A stretch of DNA of 64,000 bases from Paenibacillus endophyticus. Its GTDB lineage: Bacteria > Bacillota > Bacilli > Paenibacillales > Paenibacillaceae. The notes under the pieces are model-generated. The model was not told the origin of the DNA and searched no databases. It saw only the letters and a list, made by a program, of their open reading frames with translations. Location: NCBI RefSeq assembly GCF_014192395.1, contig NZ_JACHXW010000008.1, positions 207,858 to 271,857 of the forward strand. Reading direction: 5' to 3'. The first letter of the stretch is position 1; each line of letters begins with the position of its first letter. Both the position numbers and the translations under genes were made by a program. This document shows positions 38,498 to 46,494 of this stretch, in pieces.

Positions 38498-39187
38498 TTA
38501 CACCGTTGCTGTTTCACCGGGCTTTAGTACCAATCCCTTTATTCCTTTACTTTCTAGAAGCTGTACGTAATGCTCTGCCTCTTGCCGGATAACCGGGAAG
38601 GTGTTGTAATGCATTGGGATGACGAGCTTAGCATTAAACCATTCAGCAGCCTGCAGCGCATCTTCGATTCCCATCGTGTAATGGTCGCCAATAGGTATAA
38701 ATGCAATGTCAATCGCATGTCTTTCGCCGATCATTTTCATATCGCTGAATAGCGCGGTATCACCTGCGTGCAGAACAGTTAAGCCTGCCATATTGACGAT
38801 ATAGCCTGCAGGCATGCCTCCGTAAATAATCGTTTTCTCATCGGATAACACGATCCCGGAGGAATGAAACGCTTGCACCATTTTCGCCTTGGCAAATCCA
38901 AGATCTACCGTCCCGCCGATATTCATATCGATTGTTTTTACGCCTTTCCAGGACATATAAGCTGCAAGTTCGGCAATCGCAACTACTGGCACATCATTGC
39001 TTTTGGCAATAAGATCTGCATCCAATATATGATCCATATGTGCGTGCGTCAGAAGTATAGCGTCTGTCTTGATCTCCTCTGGCTTGGTCACAGCAAGCGG
39101 ATTGCCTCTCAGAAAGGGATCAATCACAAGTGATTTGTCTCCATCAACCATTTGAATACAAGAATGTCCATGATAAATCAATTCCAT
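38498..39187 (-). CDS. UPF0173-family metal-dependent hydrolase
   Basis: A 229-residue protein of the metallo-beta-lactamase fold, UPF0173 group. The metal motif HAHMDH lies at residues 48-53 (His48, His50, Asp52, His53), with further ligands in HAGDTALF and PMHYNTFP. Full-length for the family and without signal peptide. The natural substrate of this group is not settled. It lies 36 bases upstream of the TolB-like gene in the same direction and could be cotranscribed. Confidence 0.9.
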   Translation of the reverse strand: MELIYHGHSCIQMVDGDKSLVIDPFLRGNPLAVTKPEEIKTDAILLTHAHMDHILDADLIAKSNDVPVVAIAELAAYMSWKGVKTIDMNIGGTVDLGFAKAKMVQAFHSSGIVLSDEKTIIYGGMPAGYIVNMAGLTVLHAGDTALFSDMKMIGERHAIDIAFIPIGDHYTMGIEDALQAAEWFNAKLVIPMHYNTFPVIRQEAEHYVQLLESKGIKGLVLKPGETATV

Positions 39188-39262
39188 TGTATACTCAGCC
39201 TCCGCTAGTTATATTTTCTATTCGATATTTACACGCATCATTTGATATGTCTTAGTTGAAAC

Positions 39263-39880
39263 TTACAGCCGCACGATTGCAATAACGCGGGCTACGGAAG
39301 AATCCGCTTGAATTCGCAGGGGTAACGCAATAACCTCAAAGGCTGTTACGCCAATTAATCGGTCTACATGAGCTAGATTTTCGATGATTGGTATTTGACC
39401 GCTGAACAAGGCTTGATGGCATTCGTATGGAAACTTGTCTGGTGAAGGCGTATCCAATCCGAGCATTTTTACTTTTTTGCGAATGAGCAGATCAACAAAC
39501 GCTAAGGATAATGTCGGATAGTCCTCAAAATAGGCAGTCTGGCCATAAAGCTTGCTATGTCCTGTATGCACAAGCACGATATGCCCCTCCTGAATGAGGG
39601 CTTCATACTCTTCCTTGTACTCGACAAGGTTAGTTCCACTCGTATCAATCAATATCCCTTCCCCAACAAATGTGGTGATCGGAATGTCACTTATGTACTG
39701 CTGCACATCCTGCAAGTGCATAGGGCCATCGATATGGGTGCCTGCATGCATGTTGATGGACAATTGATGATTGTTGAAGCCGTTTATGCCGAATTGCTGT
39801 GTATGGATAATGATCGTTTCGTCATCCCCAGGGTATACAGGCATACCGCTCATCACCGTATGGGTTAAATCAATAACCAA
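39263..39880 (-). CDS. Cyclase/kynurenine formamidase-like family protein
   Basis: A metal-dependent hydrolase of the cyclase family, about 205 residues, with the signature HAGTHIDGPMH near residue 45 and a late CHQALF...IIENLAHVDRL segment. I prefer the TTG at 39880 because AAAGGAG sits ten bases before it and relatives start close to VIDLTHT; an ATG at 39910 with a weak site is the alternative. Reactions in the family are hydrolyses of N-formylkynurenine, isatin or related amides; no tryptophan-degradation gene is adjacent, so the substrate is unknown. Confidence 0.83.
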   Translation of the reverse strand: MVIDLTHTVMSGMPVYPGDDETIIIHTQQFGINGFNNHQLSINMHAGTHIDGPMHLQDVQQYISDIPITTFVGEGILIDTSGTNLVEYKEEYEALIQEGHIVLVHTGHSKLYGQTAYFEDYPTLSLAFVDLLIRKKVKMLGLDTPSPDKFPYECHQALFSGQIPIIENLAHVDRLIGVTAFEVIALPLRIQADSSVARVIAIVRL

Positions 39881-40086
39881 ACTGCCGCAGCTCCTTTCTC
39901 CATTGCTCATTCATCATTGCTTTCTTTGCGTTCCGATCTTACTTGAAAACTATAACATATCTGTACATCATAGAAAAACATGGAGTGGCGCAAGGATAAT
40001 CGGACATTACCTGTACATGCTAGAGATGCGGATGGGAGGCAATTGAGGAGTTCAGCAGATATACTGCGGAGATGCTTTCTTAGCCT

Positions 40087-40338
40087 TTAGAGCGCTTGCC
40101 GCAATATGGATGCTTTAGTGGAAAGTGAGGTTTGGATTATCTTGCGTTTCATTAGCTGCTTGCGATGCTCGCACCCGTGTGTGAAAAACGCTTCATCATT
40201 AAGGAGTTCTGCCAGCGCGCAGGACGCGGCCTGAGAGGCGAGATCCTCGTCTTCGAGCAAGTAATATGCGGCTTGATAGGCATAGTGTTCATGCTGCTTC
40301 AATATCGCAGCCCTCTGCATGATCACGCTTCTTGTCAT
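40087..40338 (-). CDS. Small protein resembling sigma-factor region 2
   Basis: An 83-residue protein. ATG at 40338 has AAGGAAGGGA about nine bases upstream. The central stretch AYQAAYYLLEDEDLASQAASCALAELL resembles the region 2 core of ECF sigma factors (AYRLAYRLLGDEDLAEDAVQE type), followed by a basic tail KRKIIQTS. No region 4 is present, so it cannot be a full sigma factor. It may be a decayed or minimal sigma-like protein. The similarity is judged by eye and is weak. Confidence 0.6.
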   Translation of the reverse strand: MTRSVIMQRAAILKQHEHYAYQAAYYLLEDEDLASQAASCALAELLNDEAFFTHGCEHRKQLMKRKIIQTSLSTKASILRQAL

Positions 40339-40451
40339 CGTATCCAATCCCTTCCTTGCAGCCTATAGTCGTCTCATTAACTCAACTATACACAAGACGG
40401 TAGCGCTCACCTAGTACCATATTTCTATGGTACCAGGCAGCGTCGGGAAAG

Positions 40452-40493
40452 AAAAAACGGCAAGCATTGGAATATCCAAGCTTGCCGTTTTTC
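40452..40493. terminator. Bidirectional terminator by the MORN protein gene
   Basis: AAAAAACGGCAAGC pairs with GCTTGCCGTTTTT around an inner GG/CC pair; T runs occur on both strands. It lies 7 bases past the MORN gene stop on the minus strand. Confidence 0.88.
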
Positions 40494-40499
40494 GAGCCG

Positions 40500-41222
40500 T
40501 TAAGCTAAAGGAACACGCTTAGACAAAGCTTCAAACTTCACTAAGTGCGGATTGATCTGCGATTGAAGATTTTTCAGGTACACAAGCGTTGCTTTGTTCG
40601 ACTTAATTAATGAAGGGTTTTCGTTAAAAGCAACGGAGTAATGCTTTATAACATTGCCTTTTTTGTACTGAATCAGAGGGAATTTCCCCGTTTTCCAAGC
40701 GTCCTTCATATTAACGTTCGTGCCTGTAATTTGCAGGTTCATCTTAGCATCTTTGTAGTTGTAGCTGTAAACGGGATTCGCCTTCGTATGTGCAACGGAG
40801 TAGCCAGCAGCAAAAATATCATTGGCAAATGTACCGAACTGGATTTTGTGATAGTCAACCACGCCATTAATATTAGTAATTTTCGTATTTAACGAACCAT
40901 TTCCAACCTTAATATCGTTTTTCCATTCGCCGCTGTATGTAATGACAAAATCTTTGCTGTCTTCCTTGTACTTGTTCACGTACGTACCCGTGCCGGTACG
41001 TTTGCCGTTAACCCAATCACCGGAATACGATTTCGTGGAATACCATGACATTGTACCTTTACCGTGCGGTTTCCCATCTTTTAATTGACCGTAATAATTT
41101 TCGTATTTGGAAATTTGCAAAAACTCTTTTTTGGCGCCAGCTTCAACTTTTGCAGCACCTCCACCTGCCGTTAACACAAATACCAATGCAAAGCTGAACA
41201 ACATCATGACCGTTTTTTTCAT
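40500..41222 (-). CDS. Secreted MORN-repeat protein
   Basis: A 240-residue protein with a Sec signal peptide (residues 1-29, hydrophobic core MMLFSFALVFVLTAGGG, likely cleavage after VEA). Residues about 40-115 hold three MORN-type repeats (YYGQLKDGKPHGKGTMSW; YSGDWVNGKRTGTGTYV; YSGEWKNDIKVGNGSL). The C-terminal half is unassigned. MORN repeats mediate binding to proteins or lipids. It is monocistronic; no functional hint from neighbours. Confidence 0.85.
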   Translation of the reverse strand: MKKTVMMLFSFALVFVLTAGGGAAKVEAGAKKEFLQISKYENYYGQLKDGKPHGKGTMSWYSTKSYSGDWVNGKRTGTGTYVNKYKEDSKDFVITYSGEWKNDIKVGNGSLNTKITNINGVVDYHKIQFGTFANDIFAAGYSVAHTKANPVYSYNYKDAKMNLQITGTNVNMKDAWKTGKFPLIQYKKGNVIKHYSVAFNENPSLIKSNKATLVYLKNLQSQINPHLVKFEALSKRVPLA

Positions 41223-41348
41223 TGACCATCACTTCCCCTTATCTAGTTATATAGTATCATTCTATTAGGATAATAAACACGGTATGCGATTTCGAAACAG
41301 GTTTTAAACATATTTAGGGTTTTATTTCATTTGTTTATGCGTCATCAG

Positions 41349-41885
41349 TCATACATCCTCCGTTGTTATGGCATACAATGCGTGGTCTTCCCATTCGCCG
41401 TTGATCTTTAAGTAGCGTTTGGCCAGCCCTTCATACCGGAAACCAGCTTTCTCCAGAACGCGAACAGACGCCAGATTTCGCGGCATTACGCCTGCTTGAA
41501 TACGGTGAAGGCCTACTTCCGAGAATGCATACTCAAGCACTAATCCAATTGCTTCGGTCATATATCCCTTTCCGTTATGTACCTCATCCATGAAAAAACC
41601 TAGACTGGCATTCTGAAAGGGTCCGCGGACAACGCCGGAAAGCTCGATTCTCCCCATTAACGATTCTGATTGTTTTTCAAATACACCAAACACATAATTA
41701 CGGTCTTCTTCTGCTCCCTTGATGCCTGCTTGGATAATCCGCCGCTGCTCTTCCAGCGTGAAATATTCATCCGGCCGGATCGGCTCGAAAGGCTTAAAAA
41801 AATAATAGTTCCGCTGTCTTATTGCATGTAATTGTTCCGAATCCTTGTCAGCCATTAGCCGAATATACACGCGATTATTGTTCAT
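41349..41885 (-). CDS. GNAT-family acetyltransferase, RimJ/RimL type
   Basis: A 178-residue acetyltransferase of the ribosomal-protein N-acetyltransferase subgroup. Acetyl-CoA binding residues lie in VHNGKGYMTEAIGLVLEYAF (about 105-125), followed by NLASVRVLEKAGFRYEG. GGAGGAG lies upstream of the ATG at 41885. It is divergent from the SASP gene. Substrate could be a ribosomal protein N-terminus or a small amine. Confidence 0.9.
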   Translation of the reverse strand: MNNNRVYIRLMADKDSEQLHAIRQRNYYFFKPFEPIRPDEYFTLEEQRRIIQAGIKGAEEDRNYVFGVFEKQSESLMGRIELSGVVRGPFQNASLGFFMDEVHNGKGYMTEAIGLVLEYAFSEVGLHRIQAGVMPRNLASVRVLEKAGFRYEGLAKRYLKINGEWEDHALYAITTEDV

Positions 41886-41938
41886 TCATTCGATCTCCTC
41901 CATGTTCTAAATTATTTTGAAAATTCTGTCCTCTTTTC

Positions 41939-41968
41939 TGTATAGATTTACAAAACTCACACATAATA
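41939..41968 (+). promoter_or_regulatory. Sigma-G-like promoter of the SASP gene
   Basis: TGTATA (41939-41944) and CATAATA (41962-41968) are separated by 17 bases, close to the sigma-G consensus TGMATA-N17/18-CATWMTA, and lie 30 bases upstream of the SASP start. Confidence 0.7.
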
Positions 41969-41997
41969 ACCTCACATCCCATGAAGGAGTGATTGAA

Positions 41998-42213
41998 ATG
42001 AGCAGAAGAAATTCGAATACATTGGTTGTACCGCAAGCAAGAGGCGCGATTGAGCAATTGAAAACAGAAGCCGCACAACAACTTGGCGTAGCCTTCTCAC
42101 AAGATGGTTACAATGGCAATCTGTCCACACGCGATGCAGGTTCAATCGGTGGTTATATTACAAAAAAACTTGTTCAAATTGCGGAGCAGCAACTTGGCCA
42201 ACGCAACTTCTAA
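41998..42213 (+). CDS. Alpha/beta-type small acid-soluble spore protein
   Basis: A 71-residue DNA-binding spore protein. It has the family blocks LVVPQARGAIEQLKTEAAQQLGV (about 9-31) including the germination-protease site region, and GNLSTRDAGSIGGYITKKLVQIAEQQL (about 40-66). GAAGGAG lies upstream of the ATG at 41998. In forespores it coats DNA and protects it from UV and heat. The sigma-G-like promoter fits forespore expression. Confidence 0.95.
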   Translation: MSRRNSNTLVVPQARGAIEQLKTEAAQQLGVAFSQDGYNGNLSTRDAGSIGGYITKKLVQIAEQQLGQRNF

Positions 42214-42224
42214 AGCAGCCTTCG

Positions 42225-42254
42225 AAAAGCCCTCCGAACTCTGGAGGGCTTTTC
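42225..42254. terminator. Terminator shared by the SASP and kimA genes
   Basis: AAAAGCCCTCC (42225-42235) pairs perfectly with GGAGGGCTTTT (42244-42254). It lies between two convergent genes and has T runs on both strands. Confidence 0.88.
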
Positions 42255-42262
42255 TTCTGCGC

Positions 42263-44080
42263 CTACTTCCTTAAATGGTAAGGTACCGTTGCGATAACAA
42301 CATCCTTCTGCGCGTACAGATAGGCACGCAGCATCAAGCTCGTTTGATTGTGCAAGAAGTAGTGCCACCAATGCTTTGTAATAAACTGCGGGATAAGAAC
42401 CGTAATATGATCCGTTTCGGAAGTTTTCCACTCAATCGTATCAATAAACCTCATGAGCGGTCGAATGATGCTCCGATAGCTCGAACGGAGTACGATGAGC
42501 CGCACTCCAGGATTCCACTCCTCCCACTTTTTATCCATCCGCTCAATATCCTCGTCGTCGAACCCGACATAGACAGCGACTACGTTGTCCGTCAATGACT
42601 TCGCATAACTAAGTGAATGATTAACGACGCGAGTGATACCAGCGATTGGCACAACAATCGTGCTCCCTTTGATAACAGGCTTATCTTCGGTCAAGTTGAT
42701 CCGCAGTTCATTCGCCATATTCATATAATGACGATGAATGCCATAAAACAACATGATGACCAGTGGAAGGAAAATAAAGACCATCCATACATGGCTGAAC
42801 TTCGTAAATATGAAAATAAGCGTAATCGCAAGCGTGGTGAGCATACCGATCGTGTTTATGATAAGACGCGTCTTCCAGCCAGAAGGTTTCAGCTTAAACC
42901 AACGCACCATCATTCCAAGCTGAGAAAGCGTGAAAGGAATAAATACACCAACCGCGTATAATGGGATTAAATTTTCTGTGTTGCCATGGAAGGCAATAAC
43001 AAGCATTGCTGATAACACGCCCAATATAATGATGCCGTTCGAGAACCCAAGCCGGTCGCCGCGTGCCATAAACATATTTGGCATGTATTTATCTTTCGCC
43101 AGCATGAAAGCAAGCAGCGGGAAAGCAGCATAGGCCGTATTCGCAGCCAAAAATAGAATGAGTGCGGTTACTCCCTGAATGATATAGTAGACAACGCCTC
43201 TTCCGAATGTTGCGTTCGCGATTTGCGATACAACAGTTTCTTTCTCATTTGGCATTATGCCGTACCAATAGGCCAGCAAGCTAATGCCGATAAACATCGC
43301 ACCTAGAATCGTTCCCATCATGATCAGCGTCTTTGCTGCATTGCGTTCGGCAGGCTGTTTGAAATTCGGTATCGCGTTAGACATAGCTTCCACGCCTGTT
43401 AATGCAGAACAGCCTGAGCTGAAAGCCTTTAGTAGCAAAAACAAGCTTATGTTCGATACCGTTGTGCCAAGCTCCGGGACTGCCGCATGCGCGCCGCCTG
43501 CCATAAACTTAACAACACCTGAAATGATAAGAATAAAGATGGCAATAACAAACAGGTACACCGGCATGGCTAGTACGGATGCAGACTCTGTAATTCCCCT
43601 GAGATTAATGATCGTCAGTATAACAATCATGACTAATGCGATGGAAACCCGGTGATCATGCAGCGATGGAAAAGCAGAAGTGATCGCGTCCGTTCCCGCA
43701 GACGTGCTAACCGCAACCGTCAGGATATAATCTACGAGGAGCGAGCCCCCTGCCAGCAAGCCTGTAGAAACGCCGAGATTATCCTTTGCTACGATATATG
43801 CCCCTCCGCCGGCTGGGTAGGAGAATATCGTTTGCCGATACGATAAAATAAGCACCAGCAATAGTCCTAATACAGCTATTGATATGGGAATCGAATACCA
43901 CACCGCCGCGAGTCCGGCAACCATCAATACGAGCAGTATTTGCTCTGTTCCATATGCAACAGATGATAGCGCATCGGAAGAAAGGACCGCGAGCGCTTTC
44001 AGCTTGCTAAGCTTTTCCCCTTCGATCTCCGAGCTTTTCATCGGACGCCCGATCAGAATCCGTTTAAACCTGCTAACCAT
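42263..44080 (-). CDS. kimA: Potassium importer KimA (APC superfamily)
   Basis: A 605-residue protein, matching the length of Bacillus subtilis KimA (formerly YdaO). The N-terminal block FKRILIGRPMKSSE...LSKLKALAVLSSDALSSVAYGTEQ is diagnostic; about twelve membrane helices follow (residues 55-450) with GGGAYIVAKDNLG and SAGTDAITSAFPSLHD, then a cytoplasmic C-terminal domain (about 460-605). KimA is a proton-coupled high-affinity K+ importer inhibited by c-di-AMP. ATG at 44080 is chosen because GGGGAG lies five bases upstream; the frame extending to 44185 runs into the leader terminator. A c-di-AMP riboswitch precedes it. Confidence 0.95.
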   Translation of the reverse strand: MVSRFKRILIGRPMKSSEIEGEKLSKLKALAVLSSDALSSVAYGTEQILLVLMVAGLAAVWYSIPISIAVLGLLLVLILSYRQTIFSYPAGGGAYIVAKDNLGVSTGLLAGGSLLVDYILTVAVSTSAGTDAITSAFPSLHDHRVSIALVMIVILTIINLRGITESASVLAMPVYLFVIAIFILIISGVVKFMAGGAHAAVPELGTTVSNISLFLLLKAFSSGCSALTGVEAMSNAIPNFKQPAERNAAKTLIMMGTILGAMFIGISLLAYWYGIMPNEKETVVSQIANATFGRGVVYYIIQGVTALILFLAANTAYAAFPLLAFMLAKDKYMPNMFMARGDRLGFSNGIIILGVLSAMLVIAFHGNTENLIPLYAVGVFIPFTLSQLGMMVRWFKLKPSGWKTRLIINTIGMLTTLAITLIFIFTKFSHVWMVFIFLPLVIMLFYGIHRHYMNMANELRINLTEDKPVIKGSTIVVPIAGITRVVNHSLSYAKSLTDNVVAVYVGFDDEDIERMDKKWEEWNPGVRLIVLRSSYRSIIRPLMRFIDTIEWKTSETDHITVLIPQFITKHWWHYFLHNQTSLMLRAYLYAQKDVVIATVPYHLRK

Positions 44081-44140
44081 GTTGACTCCCCATTCCTTAA
44101 CCATAGGTGTTGATAACTTGCTTCCTTGTTTAACGGCAAC

Positions 44141-44180
44141 AAAAAAAAGCCGCAGGAAAGTAAGGACTCTCCCGCAGCTT
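44141..44180 (-). terminator. Expression-platform terminator of the kimA leader
   Basis: On the minus strand AAGCTGCGGG pairs with CCTGCGGCTT and is followed by eight T residues. It lies between the riboswitch aptamer and the kimA start, so c-di-AMP binding would favour premature termination. Confidence 0.85.
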
Positions 44181-44204
44181 TCCAAAAAAAAGTTGGATGG
44201 CTGG

Positions 44205-44365
44205 CGTTAAGTTCCTCTCTTGGACGCTTACGAGGTTAGCTGACGGATTCGGGCGCAAAAGTCGCCCTACGGTTGAAAAACTCCAACCGATTCACCCCTG
44301 AGCACGGACCACTTGGATCCCGCTCTTTGGTTCCCCCGATTCTTTGTCAGAATTCAGCGATTAAG
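44205..44365 (-). ncRNA. c-di-AMP riboswitch (ydaO-yuaA class)
   Basis: Read on the minus strand the leader contains the conserved blocks of this class in order: AATCGGGGGAACCAAAG (about 44342-44326), GGGTGAATCGGTTGG, the variable GTAGGGCGAC...GCGCCCGAATCC region, and GTCAGCTAACCTCG followed by TAAGCG. The aptamer binds c-di-AMP, the signal of high potassium, and sits upstream of a potassium importer gene as in B. subtilis. Edges are approximate. Confidence 0.92.
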
Positions 44366-44366
44366 G

Positions 44367-44375
44367 ATTATAGCA
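44367..44375 (-). promoter_or_regulatory. Extended -10 promoter of the kimA leader
   Basis: On the minus strand TGCTATAAT is an extended -10 element placed directly before the riboswitch, putting the start of transcription at about 44360. No good -35 is seen, as expected for an extended -10 promoter. Confidence 0.6.
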
Positions 44376-44630
44376 ATCAATCGTTTGCAATGATCACGCT
44401 CTGAATCTTACTCCTCTGCAAAGCCATTGTAAACGAGCATAAATGGCTGAATTATTTTGAATTGGAACATCGCGCATTCATTTAACCGCTTACATCGTGA
44501 TGAACCTTTCCATATCACGTTTATGCTCTTGTTATCTTCACTATACATCATTCAAGCGGTGTAAGTTATACTTTACGGAGCTAATGGAACGATTGCATAT
44601 TGACAAATCGGCTGCCTTTTAGAGCACTAC
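44376..44630. other. Intergenic stretch without a gene
   Basis: AT-rich region between the kimA promoter and the next terminator. I see no gene, repeat or further regulatory element in it. Confidence 0.6.
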
Positions 44631-44658
44631 AAAAAAAAGCAGCCATCGAGGCTGCTTT
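44631..44658 (-). terminator. Terminator of the secreted protein gene
   Basis: AAAGCAGCC pairs with GGCTGCTTT around ATCGA; eight T residues follow on the minus strand. Confidence 0.85.
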
Positions 44659-44663
44659 CTCCA

Positions 44664-45089
44664 TTACCCTTTTTGAATTTTAAAATGAAACTCCCACTTC
44701 GCAACGTTCCCGGAATATCTTCCGCGGTTTTCTGTAACCGAAACTTCCAGCGTCTTAGTCACCGCTTTTGCACCAATTGCCGATACTTTAACACTTGCAT
44801 CCGTTGCACCGTCGTCTGGATATTTATCCTGCTCCTGTGCCTCTGCCCGCAGCTTAATGAGATCGGACGCTTTAAGATTGAGGACTATCGTCGCGCCCTC
44901 CTTCACTTCTTTCCCGTTTATCGTTGCGCCGCTCCACCATTCATTTCCGACACTGTTTTTCTCGATAAGCTCAGCGCTTACAAATGTGACCTTTATCTTG
45001 ATCGTCTTGGCGGCTGCAAACAACGGCTGTGTTGATAAAGTTAAGAGAAGAATGATGCTGATGAATACCGCGATAATTGGTTTCTTCAT
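44664..45089 (-). CDS. Small secreted protein of unknown function
   Basis: A 141-residue protein with a Sec signal peptide (residues 1-27: KKPIIAVFISIILLLTLSTQPLFA-AA) and a mature part rich in beta-prone alternating residues (KTIKIKVTFVSAELIEKNSVGNEWW; TKTLEVSVTENRGRYSGN), likely a single beta-sandwich of about 110 residues. AGGGGA lies upstream of the ATG at 45089. No enzyme motif is visible. Monocistronic with its own terminator. Confidence 0.8.
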   Translation of the reverse strand: MKKPIIAVFISIILLLTLSTQPLFAAAKTIKIKVTFVSAELIEKNSVGNEWWSGATINGKEVKEGATIVLNLKASDLIKLRAEAQEQDKYPDDGATDASVKVSAIGAKAVTKTLEVSVTENRGRYSGNVAKWEFHFKIQKG

Positions 45090-45302
45090 GTTGAAATCCC
45101 CTTTATTATCTCTATTATTCCAATATATTCTATCACGACAATTGGCATAGGTCTACGGACTCTATCATGTTTCTAACATACTCTTATGATTATGAGTAAT
45201 CATGGTTATTCCTTTCAAATGACGACTCTCTCAAAAACAAGGAACACGCGGCATGGATGTCGAATACTGCCGGAAGAGAATCCAAAAGGAGGAGGATACT
45301 GT

Positions 45303-46388
45303 ATGTCATTCCCTTTCAAAGCTGCCGATTATCCTTCGAGCCCTGGCTGCTATCTCATGAAAAATAACGATGGCCGGATTATCTATATCGGCAAATCCAA
45401 AAACCTAAGAAGCCGGCTTCGCTCTTATTTTTCAAAAAAGCAAACCCATAAAAAAATCATCCAGCTTGTGCAGGAGATTGCATCAATCGAAGTTGTTCTT
45501 GTCAATAATGAGGCGGAGAGCCTATTGCTTGAAAATAATTTAATTAAAAAGCATAAGCCTTCATTCAATAGAGCATTGAAAAAAGATAACAGCGGATACG
45601 CCTACTTGCAGCTTACGGCTGAACCGCTTCCAAGGCTGGACGTCTATTACCGGAACCGTACCGGCAATGCACATCCCTGTGAGCTTACAACTCCGCAACG
45701 ACTAGGACCATTCAAAAACGCGAGATTCCGGGATGCGCTGCTTGAATTTGTAACCGAGCACTACGGCCTCCGCACCTGCAAAACGATGCCCAAAAAAGTC
45801 TGCTTGCTCTATCATATCGGAAAATGCAGCGGCGTATGCGAGGAGAAAATTTCAAAACAGGAGTATCTGAGCAATGTCGATCAAGCCTCGGCGCTGCTTG
45901 CTCATCGCGGCAAGGCGTTAATTCAAACGCTATATCAAAAAATGGACGACTATGCCTCTCAAATGGAATTTGAGAAAGCGCAGCAAATGCTCGTCAGCAT
46001 AAGAAATTTGGAGCAAGCTTCTGATAAGCAAATCGTTGATCGAGAAGCGTTCATTGATCAGGATGTTGTTTACTTCGGGTCCTTGCACGCGATGGTCGCG
46101 AAGGTGCAGGCAGGCATGCTAACCGATTTCCAGCTGTACAAGCTTGAATCATGCTCCGAAGATGCCTGTGACCAGTTTCTAATGACTAGATACGCGAATG
46201 AAATGCCAGATGAGCTGATCGTGAACAGGCTAACCGACCGAAGGAAGGTTCAACAGTTTTTCAAAACCAAACGCCGAGCCCCGCTCCTCCTCACCGAGCC
46301 CAAACGAGGATTAAAGCATGATCTGCTGCAGCTGTGCAAGCATAACTACGAATATCGCATCGAACATTTGTCACCGACAAGTAAGTAG
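45303..46388 (+). CDS. Short UvrC-like (Cho-type) GIY-YIG nuclease
   Basis: A 361-residue protein with a GIY-YIG nuclease domain at the N terminus (GCYLMKNNDGRIIYIGKSKNLRSRLRSYF, residues about 15-45), a four-cysteine segment (about 158-178: CKTMPKKVC and KCSGVCEE) that in UvrC binds an iron-sulfur cluster, and a UVR helical hairpin (about 205-235). It lacks the C-terminal RNase-H-like nuclease and helix-hairpin-helix domains of full UvrC (about 600 residues), like E. coli Cho. It could make only the 3' incision. ATG at 45303 has GGAGGAGG seven bases upstream. No LexA box was found nearby. Confidence 0.87.
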   Translation: MSFPFKAADYPSSPGCYLMKNNDGRIIYIGKSKNLRSRLRSYFSKKQTHKKIIQLVQEIASIEVVLVNNEAESLLLENNLIKKHKPSFNRALKKDNSGYAYLQLTAEPLPRLDVYYRNRTGNAHPCELTTPQRLGPFKNARFRDALLEFVTEHYGLRTCKTMPKKVCLLYHIGKCSGVCEEKISKQEYLSNVDQASALLAHRGKALIQTLYQKMDDYASQMEFEKAQQMLVSIRNLEQASDKQIVDREAFIDQDVVYFGSLHAMVAKVQAGMLTDFQLYKLESCSEDACDQFLMTRYANEMPDELIVNRLTDRRKVQQFFKTKRRAPLLLTEPKRGLKHDLLQLCKHNYEYRIEHLSPTSK

Positions 46389-46494
46389 TCTGCTTAGAAT
46401 CTCATTCATTCGCCTGAGCTACCTGCTCTGTTGGTTTTTTTCCTGCACCGAGAATAGACAAATCCTTCTGAGCCTGCCATAACTAGATTATGAG

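Noticed and set aside
44081..44185. N-terminal extension of KimA
   Set aside because: It overlaps the leader terminator, and the ATG at 44080 has the ribosome site and matches known KimA starts.
45090..45302. LexA/SOS box for the UvrC-like gene
   Set aside because: I looked for the Bacillus CGAAC-N4-GTTCG pattern and saw none.
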